Assembly: GCF_015207265.1 (NCBI RefSeq)
Contig: NZ_JADEXE010000028.1
Location: 1 to 39,187, forward strand
DNA: 39,187 bases
Direction of reading: 5' to 3'
Source of the DNA: Nodosilinea sp. LEGE 07298
Lineage (GTDB): Bacteria; Cyanobacteriota; Cyanobacteriia; Phormidesmidales; Phormidesmidaceae
The notes beneath the pieces were generated by a model. It ran no database searches and was not told the DNA's origin. It was given only the letters and a program-made list of their open reading frames with translations. Of the stretch, positions 1 through 7,319 are shown piece by piece; the first letter of the stretch is position 1, and the number at the start of each line of letters is the position of its first letter. A program made the position numbers and the translations under genes.

Positions 1-2297
1 GCTTCGGGGGGGAGCTGCTGCAGCTGGTCTAGGGCTGTCAGCTTTTGGTCGTCGGCAATGTTGAGTTCTGCGATCGCGTACCGGGCCTCCCAATAATCAG
101 GATCCAGCGCTAGCACCTGGTCGTAGAGGGTGCGGGCGACGGTCAAGTTGCCCTGCTGAAACTGCACGCCGGCCAGGGCCGCCAGGGCACCTAAATTTTC
201 AGGTTCTCGCTCTAGCACCTGCTGGTAAGCGGCGGCGGCGAGAGGTAGGTCGTCCTGGCGCTGGGCCAGCTCGCCCTGAAAGAAGTACACCGTCAGGTCA
301 TCGGGGTTGGCGGCAATCAGCGCTTCCAATTCAGCTTGGGCCGCTTCTGGATCCGACAGTGCTAACAGCTCAATGGTTCGCCACTGCAACCAAAGATCGT
401 CGGGGCGCTGGGTTAGCAGGGTTTGGTAGAGGCGGTTGCGATCGCCCTCAGCAGGCAGCGCACCCGTTAGCTCAAACAGCTCGGGTGGTGGATTGTCCAA
501 GCTTTGGGAGGCTAGCCAGCTATCTAGGGTTTCGGCGGCGACGGTGGCGGTAATTTGCTCGGTGCGATAGGCCAGGAGGGCATAGCCGAGGGGATAGTCG
601 GGGTTGTCGGGGTTGGCTGCGATCGCCGCTACATACACCGGCAGTGCCGCCTCGGGCTGACCTTGCAAAGTGCGCACAAATGCCAGCCCTCGCAGCGCCT
701 CAGCGGTAGCTCGATCGCTGGGCTGAGCCGCAATGATGGTCTCATAGCGGCGAGCGCTGGCCTCCAGGTCACCGAGCTGGCGCTCCAGATCTGCAACCAG
801 CAATTCGGTGCCCCAGTCGCTTTGGCCTGCATCGGTGGCGCGGTAGCGGGTTAGCGCATCACGGGCCGCCTGTAATTCACCCTGGCTCAGGTAAATCTGG
901 GCGATTCGATAGGTCAGCAGCGGCGCATCCACCGTCGCCGCTACGGCCTGGTACAGGGGCAGCAGGGCGGGGGCGGGGTTATCGATTCGCACCAGGGCGG
1001 TGGTAATGGCCCGCTGCTCTGGGGCAGAACTGGGCGGCGGCGACAGCAGGGGCAGAAGCTGATCGGCTACGGTGGCGGCACTTTCGGTGCCCAGACTGTA
1101 GGCCAGCAGACGCGCTTTCACCATCAGGCTGGCGGTGCTGGGGTTTTCTACCGCCAGCTGCTGAAACATGGTCAAAGCCAGGGCTTCGGTCTCAGGCCAT
1201 TCGCTCAGCACGTCGGCCACCTCACCCCGCAGGCCATAGCTGGGGGCAGCGGTGGCGTCTAACGCCTGCTGGTACAGCACGGTCGATTGCTCAAACAGGG
1301 ATGGGTCAAGCTGGCGGCGACCGATCGCGCTATAGGCGCGGGCCAGAGACAGACGAGCGTCAGGCTTACCCACTAAAGGATTCAGTAGCTCTAGCGCTTG
1401 AGCCGTTTGACCGCTGGCATCGTAGGCGTTGGCCAGGCCCGTGCGAATGTTGAGAGAAAGACTGTCGGTACGGCTAGGTTCTCTCAGTTCAGGTTCTAGC
1501 AGGGCGATCGCCCCCACCGCATTACCTGTCTCTTGCAGCGCCAGCGCGTAGGCAGTCAGCGCCTCGGTGGGCAACGGCCCCGTCTGCCGGTAGCGATTGA
1601 ACAGCGCCAGGGCACCCGCATAATCACCGCTAAAGGTGTAGATCTGCGCCGCCCCCAGCAGGGTTTGGGGGGATGGATTGCGCCCTAGTAGGACATCATA
1701 ATCGGCCAAAGACTCTGTAAAGCGGCCCTGATAGCCGTAGAGCAGCGCCCGCTGGCTAAGAGCGGCAATATTGTCAGGATTCTGGTTCAAAAGTCGGTTT
1801 AGGGCATTAATACCGCCGGGTTGCCATTCGGGACGGTAACCGCCCAGTTCTCCCAGGGCGGCTAATGCGGTGGCATTGTCAGGGCTAACTTGCAGTACCG
1901 CCTGGTAAGCATTCCAGGCATCGGCATCGCGACCCGCCCGCTGGTAGGCGATCGCCAGCCCCAGCCGTGCTTCAGCCGAATTGGGCTGCTGGCGTAGGGC
2001 CGTCTGAAAGGCCGCGATCGCATCATTCACCCAGCCGCGATCGAGCAGGGTATAGCCCTGGCTGGTTTGGGGCGATCGCTGGGCCAGGGCAGCGGGGCTG
2101 GCGGCTATTTCTAGACCGAGAACGAGGGCTCCTATGCAAAGGAATTTCCACGCTGGGAAACCTGCTGTGGAGATCCCCCCAGTTACCTCAGGAAAGGGAT
2201 TCTTTTTAGAGCCCCCCTTGGGAAAGGGGGGAGTTTTGCCATTAACCAGGTGCTCATGCCCCCCCTTGTTAGGGGGGGTAGGGGGGATCATCTTCAT
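1..2297 (-). CDS. Large secreted TPR protein, BcsC-like N-terminal half (partial, runs off left edge)
   Basis: The minus-strand frame is open from an ATG at 2297 to the window edge, about 765 codons, and nearly all of it after residue 73 is tandem tetratricopeptide repeat helices (for example GYTLLDRGWVNDAIAAFQ, LGLAIAYQRAGRDADAW, ALLYGYQGRFTESLADYD). Residues 50-73 (WKFLCIGALVLGLEIAASPAALAQ is the visible stretch) form a signal-peptide core ending in an A-x-A-like site, so the protein is exported. The ATG overlaps the TGA of the upstream beta-barrel gene as ATGA, which implies translational coupling. Residues about 3-43 are encoded by a palindromic repeat and are not normal signal sequence. 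A periplasmic TPR superhelix next to an outer-membrane barrel resembles BcsC, PgaA or AlgK/AlgE exopolysaccharide exporters; that role is inference. No in-frame ATG or GTG is seen between 2288 and the hydrophobic core. Confidence 0.8.
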   Translation of the reverse strand, partial: MKMIPPTPPNKGGHEHLVNGKTPPFPKGGSKKNPFPEVTGGISTAGFPAWKFLCIGALVLGLEIAASPAALAQRSPQTSQGYTLLDRGWVNDAIAAFQTALRQQPNSAEARLGLAIAYQRAGRDADAWNAYQAVLQVSPDNATALAALGELGGYRPEWQPGGINALNRLLNQNPDNIAALSQRALLYGYQGRFTESLADYDVLLGRNPSPQTLLGAAQIYTFSGDYAGALALFNRYRQTGPLPTEALTAYALALQETGNAVGAIALLEPELREPSRTDSLSLNIRTGLANAYDASGQTAQALELLNPLVGKPDARLSLARAYSAIGRRQLDPSLFEQSTVLYQQALDATAAPSYGLRGEVADVLSEWPETEALALTMFQQLAVENPSTASLMVKARLLAYSLGTESAATVADQLLPLLSPPPSSAPEQRAITTALVRIDNPAPALLPLYQAVAATVDAPLLTYRIAQIYLSQGELQAARDALTRYRATDAGQSDWGTELLVADLERQLGDLEASARRYETIIAAQPSDRATAEALRGLAFVRTLQGQPEAALPVYVAAIAANPDNPDYPLGYALLAYRTEQITATVAAETLDSWLASQSLDNPPPELFELTGALPAEGDRNRLYQTLLTQRPDDLWLQWRTIELLALSDPEAAQAELEALIAANPDDLTVYFFQGELAQRQDDLPLAAAAYQQVLEREPENLGALAALAGVQFQQGNLTVARTLYDQVLALDPDYWEARYAIAELNIADDQKLTALDQLQQLPPE
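2172..2289. repeat. MITE-like palindromic C6/G6 repeat with 9-bp terminal inverted repeats
   Basis: The 118-bp segment starts GATCCCCCC and ends GGGGGGATC, a perfect 9-bp terminal inverted repeat. Inside are two further palindromes: CCCCCCTT-GGGA-AAGGGGGG at about 2214-2233, and a C-run/G-run pair around CTTGTTAG at about 2258-2277. C-rich/G-rich palindromes of this style are common in cyanobacterial intergenic DNA. It holds no gene of its own. It lies between the barrel stop codon and the signal-peptide core of the TPR protein and is open in the TPR frame, so it is probably translated. Confidence 0.75.
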
Positions 2298-3874
2298 TCC
2301 GCTGCCCTCCGCAAGGGGTTCCAGATTAGGTCGTAGCGCACCCGAAAGCCCAGGTAAGTTTCACTCAACGCGTTGCGCTGCTGCACACTTACCCCGGCCC
2401 GCAGGTTGTCGATAATTTGGGCGTCGTAAAACAGCTCCAGCACATCTGGAGTAGGGCCACCGCTGGCCTGGCGCAGGTCGCTATTCGAGAGCTGACGCCC
2501 GTAGCCCAACCCCAGGCGATCGCCCGGCATAAACACATCCAGCCCGTTGACGCCGAGGCTGTAGGTCTGGCCGCTGACTCCCAGGGTTTGATTGGTGTAC
2601 CAGCCGTAGCGGCCAAAAAAGCCCAGCTTGAGGTTAGGAATAAAGGCCTCGGCGTTGAGGCCAAATCCGGTCTCGCGATCGCTCGGCAGGGGGCCAAACT
2701 GGCCGTTGCCCCGGTCGATGGTAAAAATTTCGTTAAACCCATCACGACGGCCCGCATCGGTCGAAGTGACGTAGGTGCCCCGCACAATGGCGTTGCCAAA
2801 CCGCACCCCCACTTCCCCGGCAAATGAGTCGATGGCAAAGTCACTCAGGCTGCGGCTCGACGAAAACGCAGTGGCAGTCAGCGACACTGCATCCACCGGA
2901 GTCCAGTTCACCAGGGCACCGGGGCGCGAGGCCACATTCACCGTGCTCAGGGCCGGGTTGGTTTGAAACACCGGGTTAAAGAAATGGGTCAGCGAATCTT
3001 TGGCAAAACTGTTGCGATCGAGGTACGAGGTCAAATCCATCAGCCCCACCGTGAACCGCAGTTCGGGCAGGTTGGCGGGTGAGGCCGTCAGGTACAGTTC
3101 GCTCAGGCTGAAGCCGGTTTGGTCAGTGTCAGAAAACGCCTGCCCGGTGCTCAGGTCTGCGGTGGCCCCGGCAAAGACTGAGGGGCTGAGCACATAAATG
3201 CCCCCGGCCCGCAGTCGCGCCGACCCCTCACTGCCTTCCTGCAAATAGGCCGCCTGCACAAATACCTCAGAGCGCTCCGCCGGGGCCAGAGTTGTCTCTA
3301 ATGCTGATGTTTGGGCAACGTCCTGTGCGGGCTGCGTAGGGGTTGAAATATCGTCGCTATGCAGGGGGGCTGGATCGACTGTATCCGCCTCAGCTGTATC
3401 CGCCTCAGCTGTATCCGCCTCAGCTGGATCCGCCTCAGCTGGATCGGCTGTGTTGGCCTCAGCTGGATCTACTTCAGCCGCCTCAATCTCCCCAGAAGTT
3501 TCCTCGTCATTACCAGCGGGTGCCAACGGTATTGATTGAGCCAGCACGGGGGGAAAACTGATCTGCGCTGTGTCTGGCTGTGGCAGTTGTAAATAGCTGG
3601 TCGTCTTTAACCTGGTTTTCTGGCCTACGGCATAGTCTTCTGTAGATAAACCGAGTCGAGCCAGATCGCCAGCTGCCCCACTATCCCTAGGCAAATCGCT
3701 TTGAGATAACTCGCCGGTAGAGAAACTTTTTGCCGCCAAATTGCCGCCAGACAACTCGCTGCCCCAGGCAGTAGGGGCAATGCCAAACAGCGCTGTCGAC
3801 AGCACTATACCTGTTGCCGCGCCAGGGTTTAGCGCATATCGCAGCGCTAACCAAGCACCCATAGAATGCTCCAT
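2294..3874 (-). CDS. Outer-membrane beta-barrel protein, OprB/porin-like
   Basis: 526 residues if the first ATG is used. The second ATG (residue 5, at 3862) has a GGAG six bases upstream and may be the true start. Residues about 15-38 form a signal peptide ending near TAWGSE. Residues about 60-190 are low-complexity and acidic, with AEADT/AEADP pentapeptides. From about residue 200 the chain alternates polar and hydrophobic residues in beta-hairpins (LRAGGIYVLSPSVFAGATAD, LELFYDAQIIDNLRAGVSV, TYLGFRVRYDLIWN), typical of a transmembrane barrel. No SLH domain is visible, unlike the usual cyanobacterial SLH-OprB porins. It precedes the TPR gene with an ATGA overlap, so the two are almost certainly co-transcribed. 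It could be a carbohydrate-selective porin or the barrel of a polysaccharide exporter; the barrel class is clearer than the substrate. Confidence 0.65.
   Translation of the reverse strand: MEHSMGAWLALRYALNPGAATGIVLSTALFGIAPTAWGSELSGGNLAAKSFSTGELSQSDLPRDSGAAGDLARLGLSTEDYAVGQKTRLKTTSYLQLPQPDTAQISFPPVLAQSIPLAPAGNDEETSGEIEAAEVDPAEANTADPAEADPAEADTAEADTAEADTVDPAPLHSDDISTPTQPAQDVAQTSALETTLAPAERSEVFVQAAYLQEGSEGSARLRAGGIYVLSPSVFAGATADLSTGQAFSDTDQTGFSLSELYLTASPANLPELRFTVGLMDLTSYLDRNSFAKDSLTHFFNPVFQTNPALSTVNVASRPGALVNWTPVDAVSLTATAFSSSRSLSDFAIDSFAGEVGVRFGNAIVRGTYVTSTDAGRRDGFNEIFTIDRGNGQFGPLPSDRETGFGLNAEAFIPNLKLGFFGRYGWYTNQTLGVSGQTYSLGVNGLDVFMPGDRLGLGYGRQLSNSDLRQASGGPTPDVLELFYDAQIIDNLRAGVSVQQRNALSETYLGFRVRYDLIWNPLRRAAE
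3381..3440. repeat. 15-bp tandem repeat coding acidic pentapeptides
   Basis: Three copies of GTATCCGCCTCAGCT are followed by one GGATCCGCCTCAGCT (3381-3395, 3396-3410, 3411-3425, 3426-3440). A more degenerate copy continues to about 3465. On the coding (minus) strand they give A-E-A-D-T/P units inside the linker of the barrel protein. Near-identity at the DNA level points to recent slippage expansion. Confidence 0.85.
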
Positions 3875-3973
3875 AAGTTACTCAAAATATAGTTGGATCA
3901 AAATAAGCGCGAAAGATATATCTGGCCTGCTCAAAAACCAGATCTAAAGATCTAAAATGCAGGCGTTAATGGA

Positions 3974-4051
3974 CTGTCTAAAAAGGACAGACTTAGCCTA
4001 TCGAGCATCCCATTGCTCAGGCTAAAGCGAACCAGGAAAACCCTGGTTTTT
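3974..4051. promoter_or_regulatory. Three stacked hairpins upstream of the barrel gene
   Basis: Within 78 bp there are three stems. The first is CTGTCT/GGACAG (3974-3979 with 3985-3990). The second is a nested stem, TTAGCCT/AGGCTAA (3993-3999 with 4019-4025) enclosing GAGCA/TGCTC. The third is AACCAGG/CCTGGTT (4030-4036 with 4042-4048), followed on the plus strand by TTT. They lie about 100-170 bp upstream of the minus-strand barrel gene, in its likely 5' leader, and could be a leader RNA structure or a plus-strand terminator. The rest of the 565-bp gap 3875-4439 holds no ORF that I can support. Confidence 0.45.
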
Positions 4052-4439
4052 AAGCTGAATGACTATTTTGAGATCGGCACTTAAGGCTTAAACCTCAAAA
4101 TATAAAATCAATTGGCCAAGACACTGGCGCTTAAAAAAAATGAAAACACAAAGGTAATTCACCTATTCATAGCTTGGATGAAGAAGACTGAGCAACAAGC
4201 TCAGGCATTCAATAATGTGGTAACGGTGTCAGGAAGATGCTAACTCAGGTAAGGTTTAGGCTCAGGTATTAGCGCTAACTCCACCTACAGATACATTTCT
4301 CTTCGTCAGGATAAAACGCCAAAAAGTTTTGAGCCTGAAGTCTTTTGTGTGGAGTTGCCCCAAGGCATGCTTGCGCTATTGGTAGTTACTGTGAGCTGTG
4401 GTTGCATAGGGTTATAGCAATCTTCCTTCAACTTCAGCA

Positions 4440-5171
4440 ATGACTATTTCACGGTTAAAGAAGACTGGGCTACTGCTGGTGCTGGCGCTGGTGGCCTGTG
4501 TAGGGTGCCAAGCTACCTTATTGCCCTCATCTCCGCCTGTGGCAGAGGCCACGACTCTGACCCTTGAAGCCAAGCCTTTGGGGTCTGGCGAATTTGCTTT
4601 AGCAGGCACCACCAGCCTGCCTGACAACACTCAGCTCACTGCTATTGCCCTGCGCTATCTGGATTCTCAACGGACAGCCCCTGACGCTGAACCGCTTTAT
4701 TCAGTGCTCGACTATCGGCCTGTGACTGTGGCCAATGGCCAGTGGTCGACCCAACTCAAACTGTGGCAGGTGGCCGCTGATGGCCGCTACCAGGAAGCCT
4801 GGCAGACCCAGGCCGATGCGCTGAAGCTGGTAGCTCAGCCTAGCGACACTGTGCAGTTTGCCATTATGCTGGCTCCTCATCATTTAGGGGCTGCCCTAAC
4901 TAGCAAGATGGCGCAAGCTGGACCGCAGCGACTGGCCAAGGTACTGCGAGTTACCGCTACCGGAGAACCTTTTTTATGGGCCGACCAGGCTCTGACGGTG
5001 GGGCTGCCCAGCGGGCAAACGTCGCCCCCGGCGGATCTGGTCGCTCGCACTAACGGCGGCTGGGGCGATCGCTACCTGCTGGTGCCAGAGCCACCCCTGC
5101 CCTATACCCTTACGCCTATTGATGAGCGCCAAACTACCGCGCCCCTAACGCCAGACGAACAGCTGCGCTAA
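4440..5171 (+). CDS. Small exported lipoprotein of unknown function
   Basis: 243 residues beginning MTISRLKKTGLLLVLALVAC, a basic n-region and hydrophobic core followed by an L-V-A-C lipobox, so Cys20 is the predicted lipidation site (a second Cys lies at 23). The mature part is mixed alpha/beta and has no enzyme motif that I recognise; the C-terminus is proline- and threonine-rich. No strong Shine-Dalgarno is visible before the ATG, but the lipobox depends on this start. The gene is alone on its strand after a 565-bp gap, and its TAA overlaps by 4 bp the stop of the convergent pentapeptide-repeat gene. Lipid anchoring to the plasma or outer membrane is inferred from the lipobox; function is unknown. 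Confidence 0.75.
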   Translation: MTISRLKKTGLLLVLALVACVGCQATLLPSSPPVAEATTLTLEAKPLGSGEFALAGTTSLPDNTQLTAIALRYLDSQRTAPDAEPLYSVLDYRPVTVANGQWSTQLKLWQVAADGRYQEAWQTQADALKLVAQPSDTVQFAIMLAPHHLGAALTSKMAQAGPQRLAKVLRVTATGEPFLWADQALTVGLPSGQTSPPADLVARTNGGWGDRYLLVPEPPLPYTLTPIDERQTTAPLTPDEQLR

Positions 5172-5692
5172 ACAAAAATGCATTCCGAATCGCGAATGGT
5201 GCCGTCGGGCATAACGGTTTGGCAAAACTTAGCGCCAGTTAGATTGGCTTTGGTTAGGTTAGCCCCGGTCAAATTGGTGTAGCGCAGGTTGGCCCAGTAA
5301 AGGTTGGCATGGCTGAGGTCGGCCTGGGTCAAGTTGGCTCCTTCTAAATTGGCGTGGCTGAGGTCGGCGTGGTCAAGACAACTTTCGCGCAGGTCGGCAT
5401 TCACGATCGTGGCGCGGTGGCAGTGGGCCTTGCGCAAATCGGCCTCGCGCAGCACGGCATGGGCCAAAGAGGCACCGCGCAGGTCGGCATGGGCCAAGGT
5501 GATCTGATAGCCGTCAATGTGGGTCAGGTCGGCCTGGTGCAGGTTGGCCCGACTGAGGTTGGTGCGGCGCAGGTCGGCCTCGACCAAATGCGCCGTTGCC
5601 AAATCTATCCCCTGTAAATCTAGCCCGTGCAGGTCGCGAACACCTGCCTGGTAGTAGCGATCGATCAGTTCTCTTAGGGTAGCTGGGGTCAT
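5168..5692 (-). CDS. Pentapeptide-repeat protein
   Basis: 174 residues. After a short N-terminal helix (MTPATLRELIDRYYQAGVRDL), residues about 25-160 are continuous A-(D/N)-L-x-x pentapeptides (ADLRRTNLSRANLHQADLTH is typical), which fold as a right-handed quadrilateral beta-helix. There is no signal peptide or membrane segment, so it is probably cytoplasmic. The C-terminus (about 160-174) ends the helix with a cysteine-containing cap. Proteins of this class are abundant in cyanobacteria; a few mimic DNA and bind gyrase, but most have unknown roles, and nothing here selects one. It converges on the lipoprotein gene with a 4-bp stop overlap. Confidence 0.9.
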   Translation of the reverse strand: MTPATLRELIDRYYQAGVRDLHGLDLQGIDLATAHLVEADLRRTNLSRANLHQADLTHIDGYQITLAHADLRGASLAHAVLREADLRKAHCHRATIVNADLRESCLDHADLSHANLEGANLTQADLSHANLYWANLRYTNLTGANLTKANLTGAKFCQTVMPDGTIRDSECIFV

Positions 5693-5741
5693 TGCTCTAA
5701 TGCCCTCAAAATAACGCTAAAAAATAAATTCCCCAAAAAAT

Positions 5742-5772
5742 AATGGGGGCGGCTGTTACGCCTACCCCCATT
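5742..5772 (-). terminator. Rho-independent-like terminator of the 124-codon disordered-protein gene
   Basis: AATGGGGG (5742-5749) pairs with CCCCCATT (5765-5772), with an inner GGC/GCC pair. On the minus strand the hairpin is followed by ATTATTTTTTGG, a U-rich tail. It lies about 60 bp past the stop of the minus-strand gene ending at 5834. Confidence 0.7.
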
Positions 5773-5833
5773 GTCGCGCTGCGATCGCGCTGTTGCATCA
5801 AGCATTACAAGAATGCTACATTCTCAGCCCAAG

Positions 5834-6178
5834 CTACACCTGGCCAACACCTTTGCCTCGATCGTCAGACTTACTGGTAAGTTTGCCGGTCTCGTCGGTT
5901 TGGTTGGCTGTGCGCAGCTCAGCCTGCCGCTGCGCTTTGTTGGCTTCCTCTTCTTCGCGCAGGTCGCCGGGTTCGTTGATGTACATTTCGGGCTCGATGG
6001 GGTAGTTATTGGCCAGCCCTTCTTTGTCTACAGTTTGACCACCGCTGGTGTCGATCGAGTTGTCAGACTCGTCCCGCACCTGCTTATAGTCTCCACCCTC
6101 ACGCTCTTTGCGAGCAGCAGTTTCCGCCGGAATAATATGGGGATCGTAATTGTCGTTTTCGACTCTGGGGTTAGACAT
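5834..6178 (-). CDS. Small acidic, disordered hypothetical protein
   Basis: 114 residues from the chosen ATG at 6178, which has GGAGG a few bases upstream; the frame extends to a further ATG at 6208 without a comparable ribosome site. The sequence is strongly hydrophilic (MSNPRVENDNYDPHIIPAET at the start, then stretches rich in E, D, K, Q and N), with no cysteine, no signal peptide and no transmembrane segment. It is likely intrinsically disordered apart from a possible helix around LREEEEANKAQRQAELRTA. I do not recognise a family. It has its own terminator, and the 209-bp gap before the divergent ABM gene should hold its promoter. Confidence 0.65.
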   Translation of the reverse strand: MSNPRVENDNYDPHIIPAETAARKEREGGDYKQVRDESDNSIDTSGGQTVDKEGLANNYPIEPEMYINEPGDLREEEEANKAQRQAELRTANQTDETGKLTSKSDDRGKGVGQV

Positions 6179-6320
6179 TGAAGCCTCCGTCGAGAGATAG
6201 TTTAGCAATTAGAGGTAAGGCAAAGTCTTTTCGCTTACTCACTGTTGCTAATGCAACCTTAGAGCGATACCACGCCTATTTGTATCTGCCCTGGGGGTGA
6301 GCCCATTTCTACGACTTTAG

Positions 6321-6363
6321 AAGGAGGAGTCGAATTTTATTTTCTGACGAAGAAAGTAAAATT
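6321..6363 (+). promoter_or_regulatory. Long AT-rich hairpin with an orphan Shine-Dalgarno, leader of the ABM-GNAT pair
   Basis: AATTTTATTTTCT (6333-6345) and AGAAAGTAAAATT (6351-6363) form a 13-bp stem with one G-U pair and a 5-base loop. Just before it is AAGGAGGAG (6321-6329), a near-perfect ribosome site with no start codon at usable distance. The element ends 54 bp before the GTG of the ABM gene. Confidence 0.45.
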
Positions 6364-6417
6364 ACAAGTGAATCTAAAGTCTGAAAATAGTTTTTTATTA
6401 CTACTAAAGGAATTGTT

Positions 6418-6732
6418 GTGATCCTGGAAGTCGCTATTCTGACGATTAAATCAGGTACTCAAGCCGCCTTTGAAGATGCCTTTCATACCGCATCCGGTAT
6501 AATTTCGGCGATGCCTGGATACTATTCGCACGAGTTGCAGCGCTGTATCGAAACTCAAAATCAGTACGTGCTGCTGGTGCGTTGGCAAACTCTAGAAGAC
6601 CACACCGTCGGGTTTCGCCAGTCAACCGAGTATCAAACCTGGCGATCGCTGCTACACCATTTCTACGATCCGTTTCCCACCGTTGAGCATTACGAATCGG
6701 TCTTAAGCCATGAAAGACTTCCCCAAGCTTGA
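6418..6732 (+). CDS. ABM-fold (antibiotic biosynthesis monooxygenase) family protein
   Basis: 104 residues with the typical ABM ferredoxin-like order: a first strand ILEVAILTIKSG, helix AFEDAFHTASGIISAMPGY, second strand YSHELQRCIETQNQYVLLVRW, then a helix with H and F (TLEDHTVGFRQSTEYQTWR). These small dimeric proteins act as cofactor-free oxygenases, quinol oxygenases or stress-linked proteins; the substrate cannot be told from the sequence. Start is GTG at 6418, with AAAGG upstream. The last 23 bp overlap the next gene in another frame, so the two are probably translated from one mRNA. Confidence 0.8.
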   Translation: MILEVAILTIKSGTQAAFEDAFHTASGIISAMPGYYSHELQRCIETQNQYVLLVRWQTLEDHTVGFRQSTEYQTWRSLLHHFYDPFPTVEHYESVLSHERLPQA

Positions 6733-7246
6733 AACCCCGCGCCTGTGGCTACGTCAGGCAACCGAAGCCGATGCAGAAGACATCTTTCAGCTTTTTTCAG
6801 ATCCTCAGGTGACACAATTTCACGACCTCGATACCTTCACCCACCTCGATCAGGCTAGAGCTGTAATTGAGCGGCGCAAAATGGGCTTTGAGAGCGATCG
6901 CGGGATTCGCTGGGCGATCGCCCTTAAACTCCAAAATACTTCCATTGGTTCCTGCGGGTTTACCTGGGACAGAGCGTCAGATCAAGCCGAGATTGGTTAT
7001 GAGCTGTGCAGCAAATTTTGGCGGCAAGGCATCATGACAGAAGCGCTAACTGCCATCTTGAACTATGGCTTTGAGGTCGAAAATTTAGAGCGCGTGACGG
7101 CTGAAATTATGCTCGACAATACAGCTTCCAGGCAATTGCTCAAAAAACTAGGGTTTCAAAGCCAGGGAGTAATTAAAGAACGCGGTTTTTGGAAAGGGAA
7201 ACACCACGATTTGGAACAGTTTGTCCTGAGTAGACCGCAGGCTTAA
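6710..7246 (+). CDS. GNAT N-acetyltransferase, RimJ/RimL type
   Basis: 178 residues. The N-terminal FPKLETPRLWLRQATEADAE is the classic RimJ/RimL opening, and the acetyl-CoA-binding region is EIGYELCSKFWRQGIMTEAL (Q/R-x-x-G-x-G/A-like loop at RQGIMTE), followed by NLERVTAEIMLDNTASRQLL and KLGFQSQGVIKERGFWKGK. Such enzymes acetylate protein N-termini or small amines with acetyl-CoA in the cytoplasm. The start lies inside the ABM gene (23-bp overlap), indicating coupling. The target substrate is unknown, and a link to the ABM protein is only positional. Confidence 0.88.
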   Translation: MKDFPKLETPRLWLRQATEADAEDIFQLFSDPQVTQFHDLDTFTHLDQARAVIERRKMGFESDRGIRWAIALKLQNTSIGSCGFTWDRASDQAEIGYELCSKFWRQGIMTEALTAILNYGFEVENLERVTAEIMLDNTASRQLLKKLGFQSQGVIKERGFWKGKHHDLEQFVLSRPQA

Positions 7247-7319
7247 ACTGAAGTTTGGGAGCTTGGCAGGCATATCTGAGCGACCTGCCGAATCGAGACC
7301 CGCTATACCCAGGCGGCTC

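Noticed and set aside
2134-2415. Plus-strand frame through the palindromic repeat
   Set aside because: It is the complement of the TPR/barrel coding strand and the repeat, with no protein character.
4178-4243. 22-codon ORF starting MKKTEQQAQAFNNVV before the lipoprotein gene
   Set aside because: No ribosome-binding site or conserved feature; too short to support from sequence alone.
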